This document shows, one piece after another, positions 10,649 to 22,285 of a stretch of 64,000 bases of DNA (its first letter is position 1; each line of letters opens with the position of its first letter). The notes beneath the pieces were generated by a model. The model was not told the DNA's origin and did not search any database. It saw nothing but the letters and a program-made list of their open reading frames with translations. The translations under genes and the position numbers were made by a program. Source of the stretch: Hyperoodon ampullatus (lineage: Eukaryota; Chordata; Mammalia; Artiodactyla; Ziphiidae). The stretch covers positions 106,059,454 to 106,123,453 of the forward strand of contig OX457064.1 of NCBI GenBank assembly GCA_949752795.1, read 5' to 3'.

Positions 10649-12671
10649 ACCCTAAGCTCCTCTCTTGCCCCAGACTTGCTTCTTGCCTACATTTCTGACC
10701 CGCTGGCTGCCACCACCGTGCTCTGGTTGCTCAGGCCGGGGGTCCGTTATCCCAGACTCAGCCCTCACTCACCCACACCCAGCAGGTCCCCCGGTCCCCA
10801 CGTGCCGCGCCCTCTACCTCGCTGCAGCCTCCATCTCCCTCACCCAGACCACACAGGGCCTCTCAGCGGGTCTCCGGGGCCCTGCCTGCTGCCTTGAGTC
10901 TGTCTGCCACGCGGTCAACTGCGAAAACTTTCTGATGTTTACCGTATTCTCTCCTGCTTACACCCCTCCTGAGGCTCTGCCCACTTGCCACTGTCCCTCC
11001 CTGAGCGTACCTCACGGCGTCACCTCCGTGTCCAGCACCTGCTCTGTGTCTGCCTAGATGCCCTTTCTCTCCCGCACCAGCTCAGGTCCCCAAAGCATCC
11101 TCCCCAAGGTGAGTAAGCTGGCCCCAGCCCAGGCCCACAGCTTTCTCTGTCACGTTCCTACCACCTGGAAGGGACGCGGTGGCCTCTGGCACCTGTTGGT
11201 TGAAGAAGTGAGGAAGGGAAGGAGGAATTCTGGCAGCCGCTCTCCAGCCTTGCTATTCTCTTGCTTGGTAAGTTCCAGATCAATTCGGCAAATCTCAGGG
11301 CTGTAGGGGGAGGTGCAGGTGCTTCCTCAGAAGCATGGATCTTTCTCAGGTGACTTAAGAGAAATTCATTAGCTTCAGAGACCCAATGTGCTCTTAAAAC
11401 TTAAAAGCAATCTTGATAATGAATGTTAAGAAAGCACGTTAATTTATAAAGCCAAAGGTGGCAGCCTGGACAACAAGAATCTAACTTGAAGGATCTCTGG
11501 GCAGTGCTCTTTTGAAAACCTTAAAGTGGAGGATGTTACTGATGTGTTCACGTGCATTTAACAAGCACTGGTTGAGCCCTTCGTAGACGCGGGGGACTGA
11601 GGACACAGAGGGCAGGCTTCTGCCTTGCGGAGCTGATGGAGCCTCGGTGGAGGGCCGTGGTCTTCACTCCTCCCACAAGTCTGCTGCGTGCGTCCGCGTC
11701 CTGCGCGTCCTTGTAGGAATCCGGGCGTTCACAGCGGAGCAGACAATGCCCTTGCTCTGCTAGACTCTGCCTTCGCGGGGGAAGGGGGGCAATTACAACG
11801 AGGGTAGTTAAATCACGCAGGACAACGGCAGGTGGTGATTAGTGACGCGAAAGGAAAATAAAGCCAGGTGAGTGACTGGGGTGGGGGAAGAGAAGCCTCT
11901 CGGGGGAAGGGACGTCTGAGCCAGAACAGAGGGCCCGGAAGAGCTGCGGCGGGGCAACCCTGAGGACGCTGCCTCAGCGCCACGCCAGGGGGTCGGGGCA
12001 GCCGCTGACGGGGGGCCGTGTTGGAGGAGGAGCCAGCCGTGCTGACTGGCTGGGGTGTTTGGGGAAAGGGAAGTGGAAGAACGGAGGATGCTTTCCGGGT
12101 CACAACTGGGCGGAGAGGGACGCCGTTTATTTGGACGTGAAAACCGAGGGAAGGCAGAGATCTGGGGGAAATCGAGATTCCGTCTTGCACATGTGAAGCG
12201 TCAGAGGCCTACCACACTCCGGATGCCCAGCCGCTAGCTGGACGGTCAAGGCAGGAGTTCAGGCAGGAGGGGCCGGAGAAGACGGGGAAGGTGGCCTGAC
12301 AGCCGCGGACGAGGGCGTGTGGTTGTCAGCTGGGGGCCGGTGCCAAGGGGCAGAACAGAGGGGCCTGGTGGCCGCAAACATACCGAAGTGCTGTTTGGAT
12401 CGGGTCAAAAATCACACACAAGGTTTTCAACAAGCGGAGGAAAGACAAGGCTTTCCCGGCAAAGGCAGACCGACTGCAAGCAGAGCCCGGAGGGCCGGAA
12501 AGCACCCTCCGTGGTACAGAAACATCTGGAAGTTCAGCGGGACTACAATGGGGGCAGGAGGGGGCGGTGCTGGAGAAACCAGGTCAGGCAGTGAGGGGTG
12601 ACGCCCAGCACAAGCTTGGCCTTGACTCTGCGGGCAGTGGTGGCCGCCGAGGCTCCGTTTTTGTTTCTTTC
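10649..12671. other. Unique GC-rich intergenic sequence
   Basis: C-rich up to about 11100 and G-rich from about 11850 to 12600. No exon-like conservation or repeat recognised. Open frames of 90-130 codons overlap on several frames with no family signal. Confidence 0.35.
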
Positions 12672-12879
12672 TTTTTTTTTTTTTTTGCGGTACGCGGGCC
12701 TCTCACTGCTGTGGCCTCTCCCGTTGCGGAGCACAGGCTCCGGACGCGCAGGCTCAGCGGCCATGGCTCACGGGCCCAGCCGCTCCGCGGCATGTGGGAT
12801 CCTCCCGGACCGGGGCACGAACCCGTGTCCCCTGCATCGGCAGGCGGACTCTCAACCACTGCGCCACCAGGGAAGCCCC
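12672..12879 (-). mobile_element. Young CHR-type cetacean SINE, copy 2
   Basis: Full-length copy in reverse (T run, gcggtacgcgggcctctcac ... caccagggaagcc). Near-identical flanks ccgtttttgtttcttt (about 12655) and ccgtttctgtttcttc (about 12877) look like a target duplication with two changes. Confidence 0.92.
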
Positions 12880-12934
12880 GTTTCTGTTTCTTCACTGACC
12901 CAGGAAAATGGTGGATCTGTCCCTTTCTTTTTTT

Positions 12935-13237
12935 ATATATAAATTTATTTATTTATGGCTGCGTTGGGTCTCCATTGCTGCGCGGGCTTTCTCTAGTTGC
13001 GGCGAGCGGGGGCTACTCTTTGTTGCAGTGCACGGGCTTCTCATTGCGGTGGCTTCTCTTGTTGCGGAGCATGGGCTCTAGAGCGCAAGCTCAGTAGTTG
13101 TGGCACGTGGGTTTAGTAGTTGTGGCGCACGGGCTTACCTGCTCCGCGGCATGTGGGATCTTCCTGGACCAGAGCTTGAACCCGTGTCTTCTGCATTGGC
13201 AGGCGGATTCTTAACCACTGCACCACCAGGGAAGTCC
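12935..13237 (-). mobile_element. Older CHR-type SINE (long form)
   Basis: Reverse copy of the roughly 300-bp older form: ttatttatggctgcgttggg, repeated agtagttgtggc modules, and end ccaccagggaagtcc. Flanks ggatctgtccctttctt (about 12913) and ggatctgtcattttctt (about 13239) form the target duplication. It lies 55 bp from the younger copy on its left, in the same orientation. Confidence 0.88.
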
Positions 13238-13238
13238 T

Positions 13239-15065
13239 GGATCTGTCATTTTCTTATTCAAAGTCTCTGATTCTGTGTTTGACTCCTGAAGAACTCAGCA
13301 ATGACGGCACACAGACACGCACACCCCAGAAGCTCCACACACGTGTAAATTCTGAGAGACGCTGAGCGGGCGTGAACACGCGCTCTCCCCATGGGGGACC
13401 TGTCTGGCACCAGACTCCGGGCTGAGGTCCCAGGTTCAAGCCCTGACTCCTCTCCACACCGAGCTCCCGGTTCTCCTCGGTAGACAGGGTGACGCTGGTC
13501 CACACCCCAGACCCAGGGTTGATCGTGAGACCAGACACACCCCGAGCGGCGGCCCCCACGGAGCCTTGGAGCTGCCAGACCTGCCTTCACCCAGCTCCGC
13601 GCTTGGCCTCCCTCCCACCTCCCAACTGGTTCACTTCTTCCTCCTTCTTCCTCAGAGTTTGATCCTCCAGGTCGGCTTTAGTTTGGGCAGAACCGGAACA
13701 ATGGACTGAAAGGTAAAAGCCCCTCCAGGCTTGCTTCTCGAGGCCCAGGTTTCCATGGACCCGCCTGCCCGCCTCCCTGGCATCAGCTGCAGTCAGTGCA
13801 TGGCTCAGCCTGGAAGGATGTGCTGCGTCCGTGATACTTTGTCAGGATCGGGGCCTTGCCGCCGGGCTTGTCCATTAACTCTTTTTGTTCACGGTGTGTC
13901 AGGGTATATGCCAATTCAACCCACACCAAGAGTTTTAACGAGAAGCAGGTGGAAAACTTCAGAGACCTTCAGAGACTTTCAGAGACCCAGAAGAATGTGC
14001 TCCTCCAAGGCAGGCTCTGAAGAGTCAAACTTGACCTGCCCAGGTTTCCCCCCTCCCAGGGAGCCAATTAACCGCGGGCAGGGGTATGGGAAACAGAAGA
14101 AGCCCGCAGCCTCTCTCCACTGCTTCCCCTCCTGCAACTCAAGCCAGAGAGCGATGGACCTCTGCTCACGACTTGGCACCATCTGGGGCCAGCCGGGGAC
14201 CCCAGGACCCCACAAATGGGTTCTTCACCCCCGCACCCATGCTGAGCGCCACCCGGAATCGAGGCAGGAGCCGCGGGGCAGATCAAGGGAATAAAGCGCA
14301 GGTCTCCAGGTACCGATGCCTCGGAGGGGACGGCTCTTCAGCTCCGACAGCTGCTGCAGCCGCAGTGGACTCAGATGGGTTTTTACAGCTCCCCACTTAG
14401 GCCTGCGTTCACTCGAGCCTGTCTGTTTGTGTGACTGAGCACACGGCGTCCGGGAGACGGGGAAGGAGGGCAGAGGGTTAGTGCCTGGGGCTGCTGCAGC
14501 ATGGTACCCACCTGGGGAGGCGGCCCCTGAGTGACAGGAGCCTGTGGGCCCCGGCTGCAGTGCTGCCTGGGGCCCCTCGGGCACCGAGCCGAAGCCTGGC
14601 CTTGCCTGGCAGACCCGCTTGGAGCGCTTCCCCCAACGCAGCCAGCTGCCTCTGCATCCTCAGCCCCCCTCGGCCGGAGGGACAGGCCCAGGCAGGCGGC
14701 AGGCAGTGAGGAGGGAGGCCTGGCTTCTGGCCCTGTGTTTCCTCATCGCAGGCCATTCCTCCCTCTGGCCCGCAGCCCAGGCTTCTGGGGCCGCCATGAG
14801 GCAGGACAGCTCCTCGGAGGGCACGAAATCCAGTCTGGGATCTACAGGGTAATAAACGTGGTGAGAGCCCAGGGCTTGAAGAAGTGGTCGGCAGGGAGGC
14901 TGGAGGTGGCCCCCAGGGAGCTCTGGCTCCAATGGTGCTCCAAGCGCTGCCTCTTTCTCTGACAGGCTCGCACGCTCGGGGGGCACCAGGACCCAGGCAC
15001 TCTGAGAGCACATCTTCCAATGCCTGCCGCACTAGACCCAGGGCTGGGCCTGCCAGCTCTGCATC
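13239..15065. other. Unique intergenic sequence, GC-rich
   Basis: No gene supported. Open frames up to 217 codons (14478-15131 -) are in CpG-rich DNA and show no domain or splice-compatible homology that I recognise. A small triple repeat of (c/t)ttcagagac lies at 13958-13986. Confidence 0.35.
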
Positions 15066-15443
15066 GGTCCTGGGGCGGCCACCACGAATACCAGACACAG
15101 GCGGCTTAAACCGCAGACGCTTCTCTCTCACATCCTGGAGTCTGGAAGTCCCAGACCCAGGTGCCGGCGGGCTGGTTCCCCTGGGGCCCCTCTTCTTGGT
15201 GCGTGGACACCGTCCTCCCCTCGTGTCCTCACCTGGTCATTTCTCTATGTGTCTGTGTCCCGATCGCCTCTTGGTATAAGGACACTAGTCGGACTGAATC
15301 AGGGCCCGCCCACGTGGCCTCATTCACCTTCATCACCTCTTTAAAGACCCATCTCCAACACAGTCCCATTCTGAGGCTCTAGGGGTTAGGACTCCAACCT
15401 GTGAATCTGGGGTGGGGTGGGGGACACAATTCAGCCCAGAACA
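15066..15443 (-). mobile_element. MaLR-like LTR (reverse)
   Basis: Reads tggggcggccaccacgaata ... ggcggcttaaaccgcag ... aaggacactagtcggactga atcagggcccgcccac ... ggacacaattcagcccagaa c. These are the known words of an LTR whose forward form starts tgttatgggttgaattgtgt. Nearly complete. Confidence 0.7.
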
Positions 15444-16698
15444 CGCGTGATATCATTTTAATCTGCCCGGGAACCCCGAGAAGCCTTGGAGTTTGATTCT
15501 CCCGTGCCCAAATTCCCATGGCCACAGGTGGCCAGCCCGGGATTCCCAAAGACACCTCTTCCCTCCAAGTCCAGGGCACCCAAAGGCCACGTCCTGGCAG
15601 AAACCCCAAACCTGCTCAGTGAAATGCTCTTGGGCTCCCTGTGTTCAGCGCCTTGAAAGGTGTTCAGGAGAATACAAAGGAAGCTGGGGACTCCCCTTTT
15701 GCCCTGGAAACAGCAGTGTCAGGTGCTGACCTGACAGGTGGAGCACTGTGCCTGCCTGTCTCCTGAAGCACAAGCCTCTTCCTCTGGGGAACAACTCAAC
15801 TGCTTGGCTCAGAAGGCCTCAAAGACCCCCAGTCCACCTCTGGCCATAGCTGGTTGGCCAAGGCTGGGAGTCCAGTTCCAGCTGGCCCGTGGTAGTACCT
15901 CATCCCCGGGAACAAGTCACTGGTCCAGGGTTGGCTGGACACAGCTGGACCAGTCAGAGTCCCCTCCTCCCCTACCCTGAGTGCCAGAACTCAGAGAGCC
16001 AGTCTTGACCCCTCCGTCATGGCAAAGCAGGGGCAGCTAGGGGTTATGCTTCCTCCCTTGTAGAAAAAGCAGCTGAGAGAACCGGCTGAGATAGGGAGAC
16101 ACACAGATGGAGGCAAAGACACAGATGGGGGAGAGCTCTCACAGTGCTGGCACTTCAGTCCTGCTGCCCCTGAGGGCAGCTGTACCCCTACCTTTCCTGG
16201 AATTACATTACTGTTCCAAGAAATTTCCCCTTCTACCAACTTTATTTGAGTTGAACGCCTTTAATGTACACCCAAAGGAGCACTTGCTAACATGGGTTTT
16301 CTCCCAGGTACAACCATGGGTAAAATTACTGTGGTATGACTTTTCATAATGCTGTGACAACTCACTGTGTCCTTCAGGGTCTCCTGTGTTCCTTGAAGCC
16401 CTCCTGGGGAGGTGAGCTGCAAGGGCCACCCCTGCACAGCCCTCTGCCCCCAGACCTGCCACCAACTCAGCAAAGGTGCAGGAGTAGAGATCTACAGCAT
16501 CTCCGAGAGCCCTGACCACCGTGATGTCCTCCAGCAGCAGAGGAGCTGTCCTGGCAGGTGCAGGGCCTGAGAACACAGCCCGTACCCAGGGGTGTCTGTC
16601 CCAGGCTGTCCGCTACGGGCTGGGTCACGCGCAGTCACGGTTGCAGACTCTGGGCTCCCAGCACCAGGTTCTTCTCACCCAAGTATGGTCTTTGCTCC
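15444..16698. other. Unique intergenic sequence
   Basis: No gene or repeat that I can support. Confidence 0.35.
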
Positions 16699-17349
16699 TG
16701 TTATGAGCTGAATTCTGTCCCCACCCCCCAACATTCATATGGTGAAGTCCAAACTCCCAGAGCCTCGAATGTGGCCTTTTGGAAACACTGTCATTAAGAT
16801 GTCTTTATGGGACTTCCCTGGTGGTCCAGTGGTTAAGAATCCATCTTGCAATGCAGGGGACATCAGTTCGATCCCTGGTCAGGGAACTAAGATCCCACAG
16901 GCCGCCAGGGCAACTAAGCCCAGGTGCCACAACTAGAAAGAAGCCTACGCACTGCAAGGAAGAGCCCACGCGCTGCAACGAAAGATCCCGCATGCCACAA
17001 CTAAGACCCGATGCAGCCAAGAAATAAATTAATTAATTAAAAAAAAAGATGTAATTATTCAACATGAGGTCATACTGGAGGAGGGTGGCTCCTAATCCAA
17101 TATGACTATCGCTTGTAGAGAGACTGTCCCGTGAAGAGAGAGGTGCACACAGGGGCTCCGAGATGGCCCGAAGCCACCAGGAGTCAGGAGAGACATGGAG
17201 GAGATTCTCCCACTCGACCTCAGAAGGAGCCAGCTCTGCTGACACCTCCAACTCAGACGTCTGCCCCCAGAGCCGGGAGACGATAGTACATGGTGTTTAA
17301 GCCACGCTGTCTGTGGTACTTTGTTAAGGCAGCCCTAGCAACTCATGCA
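16699..17349 (+). mobile_element. MaLR-like LTR split by a SINE
   Basis: The left part (16699-16800) starts tgttatgagctgaattctgt cccc. The right part (from about 17050) continues aacatgaggtcatactggag to the end gtttaagccacgctgtctgt ggtactttgttaaggcagcc ctagcaac. A SINE (16808-17048) interrupts it. Both halves have the same orientation and join in order. Confidence 0.72.
16808..17048 (+). mobile_element. Older CHR/tRNA-derived SINE nested in LTR
   Basis: Starts gggacttccctggtggtcca gtggttaagaat, keeps an intact B box (gttcgatccc), and ends ctaagacccgatgcagccaa gaaataaatt with an A/T tail. Short target duplication aagatgt on both sides. Confidence 0.88.
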
Positions 17350-18650
17350 GCTCCCAGGTCGAGCTTCCCAGGTCTGGGGTCAGGGATTTCATTTGTGATT
17401 TGATCGAAGAGCCTGGAAAAACCTCTCCGCCACCACCAGCCACTGGGCTCCAGTTTTGAAGCATGAGTGGGTGGGGCAAGAAAGGATCATGAGAATCTAT
17501 ACAGGCGGGACGTCACAAGGTGAAGACCAAGGTGCTCTGGACACCTTGGGGGAACAGGCAGCAAGAGAAGTGATGAGGAAAAGTATGGGAAGAAGGGAGA
17601 GTGAGGGATCCCAGATAGCGGAGGCGTGGCCAGCGCTGCAGCCGGTCTCAGGCCCCTGCCTTCCGGGGCCTCGAGGCGGGGAGCCACGGTGAATGCCCTC
17701 CCGGAGCGGCTCACAGAAGCTCGGACGCTCGTCTTGTACTCAAACCGGCAGCCAGCCGGGCGGGTGACACCTCGGCTCCAAGGAGGCCCTCCCCCTGCCA
17801 CACCCGCTCCGGTTCTGGGTTCTGTGTTCATGTGGAATCAGAACCGCAGGGCAGGGCGGGGAGGAGACAGAGCTGATGTCTCTTCGCCCAGGGTCAGCCA
17901 AGTCTCATGACCAAAGGTGGTGTGACTTGGTAAGCCTTCCAGAGTGGCACAACCTCCCCCTTTGCGCTGGCTGACAGCCAAGTTTCCAAAAACCCTGTTT
18001 CCACGCTTGGCTCGGCGGAGCAGGGGAACGTTACACGACTGAAAGGAGATGGGGATAAGCCGATCGCTGCCGGCACATGGGTCACCGCTGGAAATCAGGG
18101 CTCACAAAAGGGAACGAGGGAACACGGCCATCGGGCACGTCCAAATTCTCTGCAGGACTCCAGCGCCGTGAGGACAAACGCCCACAGCTCAGAAGCCTTC
18201 ACAGGCCCAGCTGTTTCAAGAGTCCCGAGGCCAAGGAGCGTGTGCAGGGAACGGACGAGTCACCGCATCGGCTCTGCCAACAGCGTTCAGAAGGCAAGCT
18301 GGCTGGGACGCAGGGATCCGAGGAGGCCCGCTGGGCTGGTGCTCGTATTCAGCGGGCGCCACCAGGAGACACCGAGAGACGAGCCAGTTCCCTCCACCGA
18401 CGCGCTGTGAACACGGGGGGAGGAAAAGAGCGTTTTGCAACTCTCCCTTAAAAATGTGCACTTTCACATAAATGCACTCTTTCAACACCAAGTCCGAAGG
18501 GGAAGGGGACCCCTTGCTTCTGTTCCCAACCTTTACCCTGATTGCAGTTCATCAGTTTGCCGCGGCCGCAGAGAAGCTGCCTACAGTATGAGCAAGGAGC
18601 GGGCACTGACGAAGCTGTCGCGGCAAAACCCTGACACAGGAACGGGATTA
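17350..18650. other. Unique intergenic sequence, moderately CpG-rich
   Basis: No gene or recognised repeat. CpG density rises from about 17.6 kb towards 19.9 kb without a TATA or splice pattern. Confidence 0.35.
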
Positions 18651-18654
18651 ATTG

Positions 18655-18790
18655 CTCTTCATTAATAATGTCCTAATTTGCATGATTACTATGTCATCTT
18701 CGATAAACACAGGCAGCTACGAATAAAATCACTGAACAAAAATGCCACCTGCTGAGCAAAGAGAACAAGACAAATAAATGACTCGACACG
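18655..18790. promoter_or_regulatory. Candidate conserved non-coding element
   Basis: An abrupt AT-rich island in GC-rich DNA holds taattaataatg-like homeodomain words, a POU octamer-like TAATTTGCAT (about 18674-18683), and gattactatgtcat. This is composition and motif evidence only. Conservation cannot be tested here. Confidence 0.3.
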
Positions 18791-19352
18791 GCTAAATGAG
18801 CAGGACGCACCGCATCTCCTCCAAACGATGTTCGAGACGCGCAGAATATCGCTGTTATTGGGACAACGCGATGAGGAACACGCAGACAGGCGTTCCAGAC
18901 GGTTCCGTGGGAGGACGGGCCTCCGGCGGGCCACCAGGGGGCGATCTCAGGCGTTCCGGGCAAGGCCGCTCCTGCCTGTTCCGGCCTCCAGCCTCACCTT
19001 GCCCTGCCCCACGGCGGCCCCAGCCCCCGGCGTGGAACATTCCAGGCCAAGCGGCACACCTCAGCCAGATCCACGTCTTCCTCGGGCCGTCGGCCTCATC
19101 AATTTCTGCCCAGAACTGGGGGTGGGGCTGTTGGTAAGGTCACGAGCGGCCGCAAGGAGCAGAGGGAAAAGAGAGCCAAAGAGGACCTGACAGGGCCTCA
19201 CGTGGCTGGCCAGAGCCTTCGTGGACACTGACCCAAAGCTGGACGCAGTGCCAGGAGCCCGGGTCCTGCGTGCAGATGGTGGACCAGAGCCGGGAAGCGG
19301 GGCAGCCACGGTGGAGGGAGGCCCGTCCGACGGAACTTCCGGAAATGATGGG

Positions 19353-19500
19353 AATGTTCTAGATCTACGATGTCCAGGATGGCAGCCACCAGCCACATGT
19401 GGCTCAAGCACCTGAGTGGCCCGGGCGATTCAGGAGCTGGATTGTCCGTTACGTTGTATTTAATTAACGTGTGACTGTGGCCACCACACCCAACAGGGCT
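19353..19500. mobile_element. Possible diverged DNA-transposon fragment
   Basis: The words agccaccagccacatgtggct(-caagcacctgag) and ttgtatttaattaacgtgtg actgtggccaccac resemble a common mammalian repeat with 'agccactagccacatgtggct'. Family not assigned. Confidence 0.35.
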
Positions 19501-19529
19501 GGGAAAGACACTCCTGCGCTAGGAACGGA

Positions 19530-19618
19530 CGCAGCGTGGGTGCCTCAGCCCTTCCTGGCTGTGTGACCTGGAGCGACCATTTCGCCTCTGGGTTTCCCGG
19601 TCGGAGGCATGAGGGGTC
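19530..19618 (+). mobile_element. MIR core fragment
   Basis: cttcctggctgtgtgacctg gagcgaccatttcgcctctg ggtttcccggtcggaggcat matches the MIR core 'agctgtgtgaccttgggcaa' followed by 'cctcagtttcc'. Confidence 0.55.
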
Positions 19619-19898
19619 GGGGCAGCCGATCCCTGGGGTCTGCCTTCTGCGTCCCGGCTTCATGTCCACGCTGCCGGCTCGGCTCCTATTTACCATCACC
19701 GCCGAACCGTCGCGGGCTCCCCACTGCCTGCCATCAACTGCCTCCCGACCGGCTCCAGGGCCTCACAAACCGCCCCTGATTTTCCAGCCGCATCCCCTGC
19801 AGCCGCCACGTGACACTGGTCCTCATCTCACACCACGTCCCCGAGGCTTCTCGTCTCCCCGCCCAGTCCTGAGTGGAGACCCACTCGAGTGGCAACCG

Positions 19899-19954
19899 CA
19901 CTCAGCCTCGGCGCGGTGGCTTGCAGCACTCAGCCTCGGCGCGGTGGCTTGCAG
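19899..19954. repeat. Perfect 28-bp tandem duplication
   Basis: The unit cactcagcctcggcgcggtg + gcttgcag occurs twice back to back (19899-19926 and 19927-19954) without a mismatch, in otherwise unique sequence. Recent or variable. Confidence 0.9.
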
Positions 19955-21430
19955 CGCTGGTCTGGCTTATTTACCCCTTGTTTCTGTTTACCTGCAACAA
20001 TGTTGCCCCTCATGGCAAGAGCAAAGCAGCGTGCTCGCAGGCAGCTGGGCAGGGGAGGCCGAGGCCTGGGAAGGCAGGCAGAGGCGGGCGGCCCTCCAGC
20101 TCTTAGCTCCCCCCTCCTGACCTGAGGACGGCAACCATCGCCCGGGGGCCAGTGGGAGCCCAGTCCAAGCCGGCCCCGAGCTCCTTGCCCTGCTGCGCCC
20201 GGCAGAGCCTCAGCCCTGTGGGCTCCCCTTCCACGCCAAGGCTGCCGATGAAAAACTGTCGCCGACTCTGGGGTTTAATCCAGAAGAAGTAATATCTCAA
20301 ATGGTTTTATCTCTGCCTCATTTATTAAACTGAATCTGAGCTTATGGTAGAATAAGACTGTAAGAATGCCTTCCATACTATCTCATTTCTATTTGGAATT
20401 CTCTCTGCCTAACTGCTTTTCATTAGTTTTCTCATCTTCTTCATCTAGGAGGAGGAGGAAAGAGAGGAGCAGGATGGAGCAAGGTGCTCTGGAGTCCCTT
20501 GCATGCCCTCTAGTACGAAGGCAACAAAACTGGCTGCAGTGGGACAAACGTGATCCCCGACCCCCACCCAGCCCCCAGGCTCCAAACCCTGGTGGACTTC
20601 CCTGCAGCCTGTGTGAACAACGCGGCCACAGGGAGGGCTCAGAAACAGTTGGACAGGAGTCTGGCGCTCCACAGCATTAGCACGAAACCCAGTAGTGGTC
20701 ACACGTCACTCTGAGTTCCTTTCCTTTATTTCCGCAGTACCATCTAAACAGGAAGCTTCCGTTAATTAACTGAGATATACCTAGAGGGACTACATGTAGC
20801 GTCATTCGTGTTGTTTCTTCAACTTAAGGGTGTCTTCTCCTTTCCCTCTGAGTTCAGTGACCCCTGCACTTGTGATCTGGGGTGAAAAACCAGGTAGAAA
20901 CTGTGTTGAGTGGCGCCCTTTACAGGCGCCACATACAAACCAGAGAGATGGTGGTGTCCAGACGGCCCAACCTCTGCCTGAAGTTGCACTCAAAGACCTG
21001 AAGTCCAGAAAGCAAACACAGGACACACAGTAAAAGGAATCCTAACATGCTCTTCACACCGGTCAGAGCTTGGAGCTGTTTCTGACCCAGGGCAGCATCT
21101 CTGCAGCACCCGTGCCTTGTCCTTCCTGTTCGACCGTGCCCACCGCTGCTCCCTGGAGCTGGTCACGGCGCGAGCCCACATCTCCCAGCCCTGGGCCCTT
21201 CTCTTCACGCCCTCTGCCTCTGCCACTTTCCCAACACCAGCCACATGTATGAGTTTCAATTTTCTCATGGACACCTTGTAAAAAGCATCAAACGTGGGTG
21301 AAATCCATTTTAGTATTATGTGTTACTTAACCCGATATATCCAAAATAGTATCATCTCAACATATAATAAAAAATGATGTTTGGATTATTTATAGGATAT
21401 TTTACATTTTTTCTTCATACTAAGCTCTTG
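19955..21430. other. Unique intergenic sequence
   Basis: No gene or repeat recognised. AT-rich patch with tttattaaactgaatctgag at about 20320. Confidence 0.35.
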
Positions 21431-21442
21431 AAATCCAGGGTG

Positions 21443-21767
21443 GGGACATCCCTGGTGGCGCAGTGGTTAAGAATCCATTGCCTGCCAAGGCAGGGGACAT
21501 GGGTTCGATCCTTGGTCCAGGAAGATCCCACATGCCGCGGAGCAACTAAGCCTGTGAGCCACAACTACTGAGCCCGTGCGCCACAACTACTGAAGCCCAC
21601 ATGCCTAGAGCCCGTGCTCCGCAACAAGAGAAGCCACTGCAAGGAGAAGCCCGATCACTGCAACGAAGGGTAGCCCCCACTCGCTGCAACTCCAGAAAGC
21701 CTGTGCGCAGCCCAAAATAAATAAATAAATTAATAAATTAATTAATTAAAATAAAAAGAAAAGAAAG
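21443..21767 (+). mobile_element. Older CHR-type SINE (long form)
   Basis: Starts gggacatccctggtggcgca, intact B box ggttcgatcc, reiterated cacaactactgag modules, ending in a (TAAA)/(TTAA) rich tail. Perfect 12-bp target duplication aaatccagggtg at 21431-21442 and 21768-21779. Confidence 0.93.
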
Positions 21768-21892
21768 AAATCCAGGGTGTATTTTACTCTCCAACCGTCA
21801 CAGTTTGGACTGGCCAAATTTCAAGTGCCCCAAAGACTCATGGTGCTCGTGGCTGCCATATTGGACACACATCTCTAGTCTATTTGACTGGC

Positions 21893-22285
21893 TATTATGG
21901 ACTGAATGTGTCTCCCCAAATTCATGTGTTGAAGCCCTAACCCTAATGTGATGGTACTTGGAGATGGGACCTTTGGGAGGTGATTAGCATTAGGTGAGGT
22001 CATGAGGGTGGGGCCCCATGATGGGACTAGTACCCTTATAAGAAGAGACACCAAAGACCCCCATGATTTCTCTCTCTGCCTCTGGCTCTCTCCCTCTCTA
22101 CCATGTGAGGACACAATGAGAAGGTGGCCATCTGCAAGCCAGGAAGAAAGTTCTCACCAGAACCCAAGCTTGTTGGTACTCTGATCTCAGGCTTCCAGCC
22201 TCCAGAACCATCAGAAACAGATGTCTGTTCCATAAGCCGCCCAGTCTGTGGTGTTCTGTTAGGGCACCGAGCTGACTGAGATACA
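21893..22285 (+). mobile_element. MLT1A-type LTR (MaLR, ERVL)
   Basis: Nearly complete solo LTR: tattatggactgaatgtgtc tcc, attcatgtgttgaagccctaaccc, gtgatggtacttggagatgg, catgagggtggggccccatg, cttataagaagagacacc, accatgtgaggacacaatga gaag, ending ccgcccagtctgtggtgttc tgttagg...gctgactgagatac. This is the MLT1A layout. No internal retroviral genes. Confidence 0.85.

Noticed and set aside
14478..15131. 217-codon - strand frame
   Set aside because: GC-rich, overlaps the edge of a reverse LTR, and has no recognisable domain or splice pattern.
21893..22285. Possible active endogenous retrovirus
   Set aside because: A single diverged MLT1A-type solo LTR with no internal gag, pol or env sequence nearby.
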